This document shows positions 52,896-61,544 of a DNA stretch of 64,000 bases, in pieces; the stretch's first letter is position 1; every line of letters starts with the position of its first letter. The stretch is from assembly GCF_009467825.1 (NCBI RefSeq), contig NZ_WIOK01000013.1, positions 21,878 through 85,877 on the forward strand, in the 5' to 3' direction. The notes beneath the pieces were generated by a model, which was not told where the DNA came from, made no database searches, and saw only the letters and a program-made list of their open reading frames with translations. Source of the stretch: Cyclobacterium xiamenense. GTDB lineage: Bacteria; Bacteroidota; Bacteroidia; Cytophagales; Cyclobacteriaceae. Position numbers and translations under genes: made by a program.

Positions 52896-54302
52896 TTACT
52901 CCTGAAGCAGGTGTCAATTTTTGGTGCGATATGTTGTATTTTCTTCTCTTTCTTTTCCTTTTTTGCTATTTATAGTATTGGTTGGTCCTTGCCGGTTTTC
53001 CCAGACCCTTTCTGGAAAATTTTCTTCCCTTTTTTACTGCTACCAGCTTTCGGGCTATCTTGTTGACCAGGGTTTCCAGTATTTTTTCCACACTTTCGCG
53101 GCTGAACAACTCCACAATTCTTTTTCTGAGTTGTAGAAAAGCATTTTTCCAGTTGTATTTGTACGTCAATTTCCGTTTCTTTTTCCTGGACCTACTTTTC
53201 TTTTCAATCTGCTCAGTAGCAGCTACTCCAGCAAGTGCTACCATGTTCATGGCCAGGATATGGGCATAAAATTCCTGATAGATTCCCTGCGGCTTTCTAC
53301 ATCCGAACTGCTCCACTTTTATTTTTGGCTTAAGGTTTTTGATGCCTTCCTCAACGCCCCATCTCATGTCATAAAGTTCCACAAGATCTTCAATTTTAAA
53401 TGATTCCATATCCTGTAGGCTGCTTACCAGGAGTTCCGTTTCACCCGTTTCCAGAACGGCTTTGGTTACCCTAACCCGTACAGGATCCGAGGTTTTGGCC
53501 GTTCCCCTCTCTGATTTGCTGGGTACCCATTCGGTGATAAAATCCATCCTGCTGTCAGCCATTACCTCTTTTGCAAAATTGGATATCCCGGTAGACATCC
53601 GGATGCAGAAGGGTCTTCCTTCACTAGTCATTCTGTGCGCCATGTGGAAGTGGCCAAAGTTCCTGTCCAGCACCAGCAGGTCATCCGGCTTGGGTGGAAT
53701 TTCAAACAGGCAGTCACCGAGTAAGGCGGATTCGCCCGTACTCATTCTTCCGAGTCTTGCCTGTAGCGTAAGGCCGGTAAGTACCTCATAGACAAGAAGT
53801 ATCCTGGCTAGTGAGGTCTTTGAACTACTGGATTGAACTCCAAAATATCCCCTTATCTGTTTGGATGCTGGTAGATTTAGGGTACTTCCATCACCACCAA
53901 AAACCCTGTACCCCTTCCATCTGGCCGTAGTGAACCTGTCATAATCTTCTGAACTAATAGCACAGAGATCAGAGAAAAATTGCCATTCAATTTTATAGCG
54001 CCCCTGTGAGAAAGCACTTCCGGTGACTTCTCGCTTCCCCAGCTTGGAAAGGACGCCTTCAGTATCAGAATTGGCGGATTCTTTGAACAGTTGGAGCACT
54101 GAAAGTACTACAGTTTGGAAGTCGAGAGGGGAAGACCTGGAAAAATGAGCGGGGTCCGAGCAGTAAGTAACCTGATTTTCAGGTGATTGTATTTTTTCAA
54201 AGATTTTTTTTCGGACAATCGCAAGATATATCCATCGTGTTTTGGTTGGTATTTTGTACCTTCGTAGCTATATGTTTAAGACAACACAATTTACCTAAAG
54301 TA
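52896..54302 (-). mobile_element. IS4-family insertion sequence, ends uncertain
   Basis: The bounds are approximate: the left end is near the point where the beta-propeller gene is broken (about 52896), and the right end lies beyond the coding start (about 54240-54300). I did not find convincing terminal inverted repeats or a target duplication. Confidence 0.5.
52966..54099 (-). CDS. IS4-family DDE transposase
   Basis: The 377-aa frame begins with GTG at 54099. Visible catalytic features are DGSTLNLP (first Asp), LLVLDRNFGH (second Asp) and the Y-(2)-R-(3)-E-(6)-K signature YDMRWGVEEGIKNLK with the final Glu. Coding character continues upstream of the GTG to about 54290 (for example FEKIQSPENQVTYCSDPAHF) without any usable start in frame. 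The only ATG (54235) is in another frame and joins it by a +1 shift at an A8 run (54211-54204 on the minus strand). The gene therefore has either a slippage-dependent start or a small indel. Terminal inverted repeats were not identified. Confidence 0.85.
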   Translation of the reverse strand: MLQLFKESANSDTEGVLSKLGKREVTGSAFSQGRYKIEWQFFSDLCAISSEDYDRFTTARWKGYRVFGGDGSTLNLPASKQIRGYFGVQSSSSKTSLARILLVYEVLTGLTLQARLGRMSTGESALLGDCLFEIPPKPDDLLVLDRNFGHFHMAHRMTSEGRPFCIRMSTGISNFAKEVMADSRMDFITEWVPSKSERGTAKTSDPVRVRVTKAVLETGETELLVSSLQDMESFKIEDLVELYDMRWGVEEGIKNLKPKIKVEQFGCRKPQGIYQEFYAHILAMNMVALAGVAATEQIEKKSRSRKKKRKLTYKYNWKNAFLQLRKRIVELFSRESVEKILETLVNKIARKLVAVKKGRKFSRKGLGKPARTNQYYK

Positions 54303-54337
54303 GGCCGGTTTTCATAAGGAAAACCGGCTTATTTTGT
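54302..54337 (+). terminator. Rho-independent terminator-like hairpin
   Basis: GCCGGTTTTC (54304-54313) pairs perfectly with GAAAACCGGC (54319-54328) around ATAAG and is followed by TTATTTTG. It lies between the IS4-type element and the GH78 remnant. On the plus strand it has no intact gene upstream, so it is probably left over from a lost gene. Confidence 0.55.
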
Positions 54338-54466
54338 CTCCTGAGGCCATTTTTTTCTTAACTTAATAGCATTGGGTAGTAGATGACCTCCGACTAAATG
54401 GAAGGCCGGTAGCTGCATCGGACCTGGTCAATACCACCGGAGCTTACACCGGACTAAAGGTGACTA

Positions 54467-55669
54467 GTGTCATGTCATATATACTTTGACGTATAAATTC
54501 ACTATCTTTGGAAAAACCCAAAGATAGAAATGGTAAAATACAAGGTAACATTAAGTCAAGAAGAGAGAGATGAACTGATTTCCCTGACCAAAGGAGGCAG
54601 CATTCATCCAAAAAAGTAATTCATGCGTTGATTCTCCTTAATTGTGATGAAGGGGAATTTTCAGATAAGGTAAAAAACGAAGAAGTGGCCAAAGTCCTAA
54701 AGATCGGAGTGAGGACTATAGACAGGGTAAAAAAAAGATTTGTGGAAGAGGGCTTTGAGGCAGCATTGGAGAACAGGCCCACCAGCAGGGTCTATGACCG
54801 GAAAGCAGACGGAGAAGTGGAAGCCCATTTAATTGCCCTGAGTTGCAGCGAGGCTCCGGAAGGCTATTCCAGATGGTCTTTGCGGCTCTTGGCCGACAAA
54901 ATGGTGGAGTTGAATTATGTGGACGAAATTTCCTATGAAACCGTAAGGCGGGTTTTAAAAAAAACGAACTTAAACCCTGGAAAGTAACGGGCTGGATAAT
55001 CCCCCCAAAACAGAACGGTGAATTTGTGGCCAATATGGAGTGTGTGCTGGATGTCTATAAAAGGCCATTTAACAAAGATTTTCCTGTGATTTGTATGGAT
55101 GAATCCCCGAAACAGCTTATCAAAGAGACCCGGTTGGCAATCGCAATGAGACCTGGCCAGGAGGCCAGGGAGGATTTTTAATATGAACGTTGCGGTGTAG
55201 CCAATGTATTTTTGGCATCGGAGCCATTAACGGGCAAAAGGTTTGTGGAAATAACCGAAAGAAAGACGAAAGTTGACTGGGCAAGGTTTATAAAACAAAT
55301 AGCGGATGAATGGTATAGAGACGCAACAAAAATAACCCTAGTAATGGATAATTTGGGGACCCATAAACCGGGGGCTTTATATGAGTTGTTTGAGCCAGAG
55401 GAGGCAAAAAGGATATGGGACCGGTTTGATTTTATTTATACCCCTAAACATGGCAGCTGGCTGAACATGGCAGAAATAGAATTAAATGTTTTGACCGCGC
55501 AGTGCCTGAACCGGAGGATAGATAACATTGAAACAATGAAGAGGGAAGTAAAAGCATGGCAGATACATCAAAACAATAAAGAAAGTAAAATAAAATGGCA
55601 ATTTACCTGCCAAGACGCAAGGATAAAACTTCTAAAACTTTATCCGTCAATCAATGTGTGACATGACAC
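54467..55669 (+). mobile_element. IS630-family insertion sequence, decayed
   Basis: The 1203-bp element is bounded by GTGTCATGTCA (54467-54477) and its complement TGACATGACAC (55659-55669). IS630 elements duplicate a TA target: TA is present on the left (54465-54466) and CA on the right (55670-55671), a TA with one change. Removing element and one copy restores the reading frame of the surrounding GH78 tail. A perfect 10-bp hairpin (54502-54511 with 54518-54527) lies just before the transposase ATG. Confidence 0.85.
54530..55661 (+). pseudogene. IS630-family transposase, broken by two frameshifts and a stop
   Basis: Starting at ATG 54530 (MVKYKVTLSQEERDELISLT), the frame ends early at 54619. 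It resumes in another frame with the helix-turn-helix part (VAKVLKIGVRTIDRVKKRFV) up to 54987, where loss of one A in an A-run shifts it again (LKPWKVTGWIIPPKQNGEFV). A TAA at 55179-55181 replaces the expected acidic codon before YERCGVANVF. The catalytic residues are in CMDESPK (Asp), VMDNLGTH (Asp) and NMAEIELN (Glu). At least three inactivating changes mean the element cannot move on its own. Confidence 0.88.
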
Positions 55670-55697
55670 CAGTGGCGGGCATGTGCTGGAGTTTTGA

Positions 55698-55985
55698 TGG
55701 CTGCCTTCCCGGGTGCGGTTTTGCGATGGGATGGTATTGGGGAAAGGCTGCTTGAGGAAGCAACTAAAAGTCGCAGAAAAAGGGACGGTTTGTCTGGCTA
55801 CGGTAGGAAAGGAGATTTTTTTGGGAATTTTCGGGGAAGCGGAAGCTGTTTGCATACAAGCCGACCTACCCGACGACAAAATTCGGCAGTTTAGAATTTG
55901 GGAAATTAGATATATTCGTTTGTAAAGAGTAGGATATGTCCGATTTGTTGGTAAATTTATCTAATAAATACCAACAAAACCCTAC
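55698..55985 (+). other. Spacer after the GH78 remnant with a coding-like frame
   Basis: A frame from 55713 to 55925 (MRFCDGMVLGKGCLRKQLKV, later GEAEAVCIQADLPDDKIRQF) has protein-like composition but no recognised family and is in the same frame as the preceding remnant. It may be another gene fragment. No promoter for the following sigma gene was placed with confidence. Confidence 0.35.
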
Positions 55986-56594
55986 ATGCCTGTTTCTCAT
56001 TTTACCGTTTCGAAACGGTTTCTTATCGAAAAAAAGAACGCCCGGTCGGTGGATAAAATCCCGGATGCAGCCCTTTGGGATCAGTTCCGGAGTGGAAGTG
56101 ATGCGGCGCTTATACAGGTATACGAACAGAATTTTGACCGGCTGTATGCGTATGGGATGCGGTTGACCCGGGATGAATCCCTGACCCAGGATGGGATACA
56201 GGAGGTTTTTTTCGATTTAAAACGACTCCGCAAGAAGCTGGGGCCTACGAACCATATCCGGTTTTATTTGCTAAAATGCCTGAAACGAAAGTTGTTTCGA
56301 CTAAGGGACGGATGGGAACAGCGTCGCGTGGACCTGGCGGAGCGGGAGGGTTTTGGGTTTGAGTTATCCCACGAACAAATCCTGATAGACCAGCAGCTGG
56401 ATGGGGAGCGTATCGAGCAGCTGAACCGGGCCATTGCCGAACTAAGTCCCAGGAAGAAGGAAATCATTTATTATTTTTTTTACGAGGACCTTTCCTATGC
56501 GGAGATTCGGGAATTAATGGGATTGGATAGTGACCATACCACCCGCAACCTGATGTACAAGGCGCTGGCCTTTTTGCGAAAAGCCCTGGGGTGA
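55986..56594 (+). CDS. ECF-family RNA polymerase sigma factor, PUL cassette 2
   Basis: The 202-aa protein shows region 2 (FRSGSDAALIQVYEQNFDRL, QDGIQEVFFDLKRLRKKLG) and region 4 (LSPRKKEIIYYFFYEDLSYAE). Overall likeness to the factor at 37591 is high, down to the core LIDQQL followed by a basic stretch, so they are paralogs. It starts at an ATG after a short AT-rich leader and is followed by the FecR gene about 295 bp downstream, an unusually long gap compared with cassette 1. Confidence 0.92.
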   Translation: MPVSHFTVSKRFLIEKKNARSVDKIPDAALWDQFRSGSDAALIQVYEQNFDRLYAYGMRLTRDESLTQDGIQEVFFDLKRLRKKLGPTNHIRFYLLKCLKRKLFRLRDGWEQRRVDLAEREGFGFELSHEQILIDQQLDGERIEQLNRAIAELSPRKKEIIYYFFYEDLSYAEIRELMGLDSDHTTRNLMYKALAFLRKALG

Positions 56595-56639
56595 TCCGTA
56601 TGGACCAAGCCTCCCAGCTCCCATATCTTCGCCCACATT

Positions 56640-56730
56640 CACAACATCAACCAATCCCCATCAATCCCCATCAATCTCCCTCAACCTGCTTCAATCTCAA
56701 TCAATCTCTTTCAATCCCCATCACCTCCTC
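56640..56730 (+). repeat. Degenerate ATCAATCCCC-type short repeat
   Basis: Eight or nine imperfect copies of a 10-bp unit (CAATCCCCAT, CAATCTCCCT, CAATCTCTTT and related) follow each other in the spacer between the sigma factor and FecR genes. The top strand is almost free of G. There is no equivalent in cassette 1. Confidence 0.6.
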
Positions 56731-56889
56731 TCCCAGTCCCTAAGTCCCCAGTCTCTAAATCTTTATATCAAAATTTTTTGGAATACGGCAGATTTTTTTT
56801 TACCAGCATTTTTTATAAAAAAAAGTAAATTTTTTGGGTGTTGTTTTGCATACAGTCCGCATTTACTGGAAAGAAGGAAGACAACTCGC

Positions 56890-57927
56890 ATGAAGACCAA
56901 AGAGGATTTTCTGGCTGATCCAGAATTTATTGCTTGGGTAAAGCATCCCAACGAGCAGTTGGATCGCTATTGGTCCAACTGGATGGCGGCCAATCCCGGT
57001 CAGGTGGGGGAGTTGAAACTAGCCAGGGAAATCCTACTCCGGGTTCGGTATTCAGAATACCCGGCACCCAAAAGAGTCCGGGAGGACATCCTGCAGCAAT
57101 TGCTTCGGGAACCGGAGCCCCAGGAGCAACCTGAAAAAGCTGCGGGAAAAAGGGTCCTAACGTTTGGTTGGAAAGCTGTCGGGCAAGTTTACCGCATTGC
57201 CGCGATTCTGCTCCTATCTTTTGGTTTGGGCTGGTGGCTTTCGCCCCCATCTGCGCCCATTTCTTCGGGTACGCTGGCAGAGGAGATTTCCTGGATCGAA
57301 AAGGTTACCCAACCGGGCGAGAAATTGCTGTTGACCCTAGGGGACGGCAGTCGGATTTGGTTGAATGCCAACAGCAAACTCTACTTTCCGGAGAAGTTTG
57401 ACTCATTGGAGCGCAGCGTACGGCTGGAAGGTGAGGCCTACTTTGAGGTAGAAAAAGACAGTTTACGGCCCTTTCATGTAGAAACCAATGGGTTGGTGAC
57501 CACGGTATTGGGCACTACCTTCAATATCGCCAACCGGGAAGGATCGGCAATCGCTATTTCTCTGGTGTCCGGTGCCGTGAAGGTAAGGGAGAAAACCGCA
57601 ACCGACCCGGTTTGGCTCAAGCCGGGAGAGGCCCTGCACCACGACGCCGTTTCAGGAAAGCAACGCGTAAGGAGTTTTGATCCGAATGTGGTGCTGGGCT
57701 GGAAGGAAGGATGGATTCGGTTTGAACATGCCTCGCTCAACGAGGTGCTGCAAACCCTGGAAAACTGGTACGGGGTGGCGTTTCGGGTACAGGGTTCGAA
57801 GCCCGTCGCCTGGGAGTTTTCCGGAGAGTACAAGGAGCAGACCCTGGAGGAGGTGTTGCGTAGTATGGCTTACATACAGGGCTTCCAATTCAGTATAGAA
57901 GAAAAAATAGTTCACTTAAAGTTTTAG
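56890..57927 (+). CDS. FecR-family anti-sigma factor, PUL cassette 2
   Basis: The 345-aa inner-membrane protein has an N-terminal cytoplasmic region (DFLADPEFIAWVKHPNEQLD), a membrane segment at about 100-118 (IAAILLLSFGLGWWL), then the FecR domain (LLTLGDGSRIWLNANSKLYF) and a DUF4974-like C-terminus (VLGWKEGWIRFEHASLNEV). It is a clear paralog of the protein at 38278, sharing the DPEFIxWVKxP opening. It should control the sigma factor at 55986 in response to the SusC at 58078. Confidence 0.93.
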   Translation: MKTKEDFLADPEFIAWVKHPNEQLDRYWSNWMAANPGQVGELKLAREILLRVRYSEYPAPKRVREDILQQLLREPEPQEQPEKAAGKRVLTFGWKAVGQVYRIAAILLLSFGLGWWLSPPSAPISSGTLAEEISWIEKVTQPGEKLLLTLGDGSRIWLNANSKLYFPEKFDSLERSVRLEGEAYFEVEKDSLRPFHVETNGLVTTVLGTTFNIANREGSAIAISLVSGAVKVREKTATDPVWLKPGEALHHDAVSGKQRVRSFDPNVVLGWKEGWIRFEHASLNEVLQTLENWYGVAFRVQGSKPVAWEFSGEYKEQTLEEVLRSMAYIQGFQFSIEEKIVHLKF

Positions 57928-57961
57928 ACCTATGATATACATTCACGCGCCATAAAAAAAA

Positions 57962-57984
57962 CCGGTTGGTAAAAAACCAACCGG
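57962..57984 (+). terminator. GC-rich hairpin between fecR and susC, cassette 2
   Basis: CCGGTTGG (57962-57969) pairs with CCAACCGG (57977-57984) across a TAAAAAA loop. Unlike cassette 1 no T-run follows (CTACTGG), so it is probably not a strong terminator. It occupies the same place relative to the conserved leader hairpin. Confidence 0.45.
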
Positions 57985-57991
57985 CTACTGG

Positions 57992-58040
57992 CTGGTCTGA
58001 TGATGGTGTACATTGGGGAATGGGGCCATCAAGAGACCAG
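57992..58040 (+). ncRNA. Conserved susC leader hairpin, cassette 2
   Basis: CTGGTCT (57992-57998) pairs with AGACCAG (58034-58040); an internal loop GA/AG follows; TGATGG (58001-58006) pairs with CCATCA (58026-58031). The 19-nt loop (58007-58025) contains CATTGGGGAATGG, as in cassette 1. All the stem bases that differ between the two leaders are compensated. The susC ATG is 37 nt downstream. Confidence 0.6.
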
Positions 58041-58077
58041 GCTTATTGAAATTAGTTTCCAATAAACATCCAAAATT

Positions 58078-61000
58078 ATGAAAAATTATTTACTAAAGAC
58101 AATACTCATGTTGTCGAAAGGCTTTTTATACGGCTTACTTGTGCAGATGCTGTTGGTCAATGTCGCCAGCATCATGCAGGCAAAGGGACAGTACAAGCGG
58201 ATCGACGAGGTCAGCATTCGCCTATCCGCCCCTTCACTCAGTGTTCGGCAATTTTTTAACGAAGTAGAACGAAAAACGCCTTTTAAGTTTGCCTACGACA
58301 ATAAAAAAGTGGATAAATCGCAAATCATCCAGTTCAAAAACGAGTCCGGGACAGTAGAAGACAGGCTAAAAGATGCCGGTCAACAACTAAGTTTGGGTTT
58401 TCGGCAGATGAACCATTCGATTGCTGTGGTACCCAGGAGTCAACCGATAGTCGAGGTTTTTGCCGAAGAGGAGTTAATGCCGATTACCGGAAAAGTGGTT
58501 GATGAAAATGGAGAGCCTATTCCGGGGGCCACGGTATTGATTGAAGGTACCACTACCGGCACAGCCACGGATATCGATGGTAGATTCAATTTGGATGCAG
58601 AGGAAGGAGTTGTCATTTTGGTTTCTTTTATCGGTTATCAATCACAGCGCATCACTGTCGGTAATCAAACCAGTTATTCCATAACTTTGATTGAGGATCA
58701 ATCCTCGTTGGAAGAAGTGGTTGTTGTGGGGTACGGGACACAGGAAAGGGCGAAATTAACCGGATCGGTCGCAAGTGTTAAATCGGACGATATTGATTTT
58801 ATACCAACATCCAATTTGTCAAATGTATTGGCTGGGAGGGCGCCCGGTGTACAGGTTGTCCAATCTTCCGGATTTGCAGGCGCTCCTTCTAGTATTTCAA
58901 TTCGGGGGAGTGCAGCAATCGCAGGTTCTTCCCCCTTGTATGTAATTGATAATATTATAAAAAGCCGGGAAGATTTTGATGCATTGGATCCCAACGAGGT
59001 GGAGAGCGTCAGTTTTTTAAAGGATGCTGCTACGGCTGCCATTTATGGTGCGAGGGCGGCAAATGGCGTTGTTTTGGTAACTACCAGACAGGGAAAATCA
59101 GGGAAGCCTGTTTTTACGTATAAGAGTTTTATCTCTACTTCAAGGCCTACCCGACCTTTACCTCGATATACAGCTACTCAAGAATTAGAATACATCAATT
59201 CCCACGCAGAAACATTTGGAAATCCACAGCCAATTACAGAAGAAATTTTCCAATATTTTGAAGACAAGAATTACGAATTGAATGATTATATATGGCGGAA
59301 TCCATCCTCTCAACAACATAATTTGAGTGTGAATGGGGGGAATGAAAGTCTCACGTATTACATGATGTTGGGAACCAATTCCGACAAAGGTTCATTCACC
59401 AATACCGATTACTCCCGATATAACTTTAGAAGTAATGTCACGGCGAAAATTACGGATAACCTTAAAGTTAATCTTAATTTAAGTGGAAATAAAAGGGTTA
59501 CGAATCGTTTTTTCTGGCCATATGATTGGGATGGAGGAGAAGGGTTTGAACTATCGGATTTTTATAGAACCACGTTTAATTGGAGCAGATTATATCCGTT
59601 TTTTGTTGACGAGCAGGGTAACCCTACTACGGATACCGAAAATGGGTTACCTATAGGGAGAGGGGCTTGGAATCCGGTTTTAATGCTGGAAAACGGCAAT
59701 TACAGAAAGATCAACAGGAACACATTCAATGGCATCATTCGAATTGACTACGATCTTCCTTTTATTGATGGCTTAAGTACTAGCCTGATGGCCAATTATT
59801 CCTTTGATTCCAGAAATCAAAAGAACTTTGTGATTCATAATAGGTCGTATCGCTTCCAGCAAGGCTCAGCTACTAACCCCTACGTGCCAGGCCCGATTGA
59901 TCCGACAGACCTGAATGTACACAATCTATCCAGATCCTTTGAGGGGATTGATGAAAGTGCGAATTTCGGGGATAATTACCAGTTAAACTGGTTTTTAAAC
60001 TACGAAAAGGTGTTTGGTGAGCATAGCGTGGCCGGGACGGTCATTTATGAGCAGGCTGCGTTTACCGGTAAAATGTTCAATGGTTCGGCCAATCAATTAC
60101 TGACAAGTAGTGTAGATCAGATTTTTGCAGCTTCAACGGATACGCAGCGCAGGTATTTCTCAGGCAGCGAATCTGAAACAGGAAGAGCGTCCTGGATTGG
60201 CCGTACCCGATATGAATATTCGAGTAAATATATTGCTGAATTTTCGTTTCGTTACGATGGTAGTTACCGATTTCCTAAGGACACAAGGTGGGGTTTTTTC
60301 CCATCTGGCTCTTTTGCCTGGAGAATTTCGGAAGAAAATTTTGTAAATATTCCTTCAGTTAGTGAGTTTAAATTGAGGGGCTCAGTAGGCACCACAGGTG
60401 ATGACAACGTGGCTCCATTTCAATTTCAGAATAATTTTGTTCCGAGTTCCGGATACGTTTTTGGAAATACGCTATACAACGGCATACGGGCTGGAACACC
60501 TCCCAATCCCAATATAACCTGGGCGAAAATGATTGCTTATAATTTTGGTTTTGACTTTGGGTTGTTTAATGATAGGCTGGTCGGAAATTTCGACTATTTC
60601 CACAATCATCGGTACGATCTTTTGAGGCGGCGAATTAGGGTGATACCGGGAACCTATGGAGCGCCCTTAAGTGATGAAAATTATGCCGAGATCGATGTAC
60701 GCGGTGTTGAATTTTCAATGAATTACCGAAATAGTATCGGAAGATTCAATTATACCATTGGAGGAAATATTGGATATGCTAAGGATGAAGTAGTGGTAAT
60801 CGACGAGCCAGTGGGCCTGGAAGATTGGAGAACAGCGATAGGACATCCGATAAATCGGATCTGGGGTTATCGCTCAAATGGTATTATCAGAGATCAGGCT
60901 GCCTTAAATGCGATTCCGGAAGGGTTTACTCAATTTGGTAGGTCACCCATGTTGGGTGTGATTTTGTACGAAGACATAAGAGGGGTGAATAGAACAGAAG

Positions 61001-61533
61001 GGGCTGATGGTATCGTTGATCAAAATGACCAGGATTGGCTCTCAAATAATGCTATTCCAAGAATAAATTATGGTATTAATGGAGGATTTAGCTGGAAAAA
61101 TCTAAAAGTTGATTTCTTGCTTCAGGGAGTGGGTGCATTTGATAAAATTGTTAAGACTCAGAATACCCGTTCTGGTGGTGTTTTCCAAACAGGGGATAGA
61201 CCCTATTTTGACCTTTGGACAGATCGGTGGACCCCTGATAGGACGGATGCCCCTTACCCAAGAGCAGGGGGATGGGGAATGCCGGAATTCGGTTGGGGGC
61301 CTTCAGATTTTTGGATCAGGAGCGGCGCATACCTTCGGTTAAAAAATTTAAATGTTGCCTATGATCTACCTATGGAATGGTTAGCTACCAATAATATCAA
61401 TTTGCAGGTCTTCTTTAATGGGACCAATCTTTTCGTTCTGTCACCATTTAAGGAATATGATCCTGAGCAGGATAGGTTAGATTCCTACCCTTTAATGAAG
61501 TCATTTACAGGTGGTATAAATGTTAGATTTTAA
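58078..61533 (+). CDS. SusC/RagA-type TonB-dependent transporter with STN domain, cassette 2
   Basis: The 1151-aa outer-membrane protein has a signal segment, an STN domain (about 45-120, LSVRQFFNEVERKTPFKFAY), a CarboxypepD_reg-like domain (ITGKVVDENGEPIPGATVLI), a plug (PLYVIDN and IYGARAANGVVLVTT) and a barrel that ends in the usual Phe (GGINVRF). Its first 120 residues closely resemble the SusC at 39479, but the barrel is diverged, so the two should take up different glycans. The SusD partner starts 11 bp after its stop. Confidence 0.95.
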   Translation: MKNYLLKTILMLSKGFLYGLLVQMLLVNVASIMQAKGQYKRIDEVSIRLSAPSLSVRQFFNEVERKTPFKFAYDNKKVDKSQIIQFKNESGTVEDRLKDAGQQLSLGFRQMNHSIAVVPRSQPIVEVFAEEELMPITGKVVDENGEPIPGATVLIEGTTTGTATDIDGRFNLDAEEGVVILVSFIGYQSQRITVGNQTSYSITLIEDQSSLEEVVVVGYGTQERAKLTGSVASVKSDDIDFIPTSNLSNVLAGRAPGVQVVQSSGFAGAPSSISIRGSAAIAGSSPLYVIDNIIKSREDFDALDPNEVESVSFLKDAATAAIYGARAANGVVLVTTRQGKSGKPVFTYKSFISTSRPTRPLPRYTATQELEYINSHAETFGNPQPITEEIFQYFEDKNYELNDYIWRNPSSQQHNLSVNGGNESLTYYMMLGTNSDKGSFTNTDYSRYNFRSNVTAKITDNLKVNLNLSGNKRVTNRFFWPYDWDGGEGFELSDFYRTTFNWSRLYPFFVDEQGNPTTDTENGLPIGRGAWNPVLMLENGNYRKINRNTFNGIIRIDYDLPFIDGLSTSLMANYSFDSRNQKNFVIHNRSYRFQQGSATNPYVPGPIDPTDLNVHNLSRSFEGIDESANFGDNYQLNWFLNYEKVFGEHSVAGTVIYEQAAFTGKMFNGSANQLLTSSVDQIFAASTDTQRRYFSGSESETGRASWIGRTRYEYSSKYIAEFSFRYDGSYRFPKDTRWGFFPSGSFAWRISEENFVNIPSVSEFKLRGSVGTTGDDNVAPFQFQNNFVPSSGYVFGNTLYNGIRAGTPPNPNITWAKMIAYNFGFDFGLFNDRLVGNFDYFHNHRYDLLRRRIRVIPGTYGAPLSDENYAEIDVRGVEFSMNYRNSIGRFNYTIGGNIGYAKDEVVVIDEPVGLEDWRTAIGHPINRIWGYRSNGIIRDQAALNAIPEGFTQFGRSPMLGVILYEDIRGVNRTEGADGIVDQNDQDWLSNNAIPRINYGINGGFSWKNLKVDFLLQGVGAFDKIVKTQNTRSGGVFQTGDRPYFDLWTDRWTPDRTDAPYPRAGGWGMPEFGWGPSDFWIRSGAYLRLKNLNVAYDLPMEWLATNNINLQVFFNGTNLFVLSPFKEYDPEQDRLDSYPLMKSFTGGINVRF

Positions 61534-61544
61534 ATTTGAAGACC

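Larger units (their letters stand above)
54370..55697 (+). pseudogene. C-terminal remnant of a GH78 alpha-L-rhamnosidase, split by an IS630-family element
   Basis: Before the element, 54370-54466 encodes WVVDDLRLNGRPVAASDLVN followed by TTGAYTGLKVT. After it, 55672-55697 continues with S-GGHVLEF and a stop. Joined across the insertion point the sequence is in frame, and it aligns with the tail of the intact GH78 protein of this window (LRLNGKQVPAAELF...YTGMVVGNGMQVLEF). An in-frame TAG immediately before 54370 shows that only this tail remains. The insertion followed, or accompanied, loss of the rest of the gene. Confidence 0.75.

Noticed and set aside
52901-54183. CCTGAA...CAGG-type inverted repeats as ends of the IS4 element
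   Set aside because: The transposase coding sequence continues past 54183, so this cannot be the right end, and no target duplication was found.
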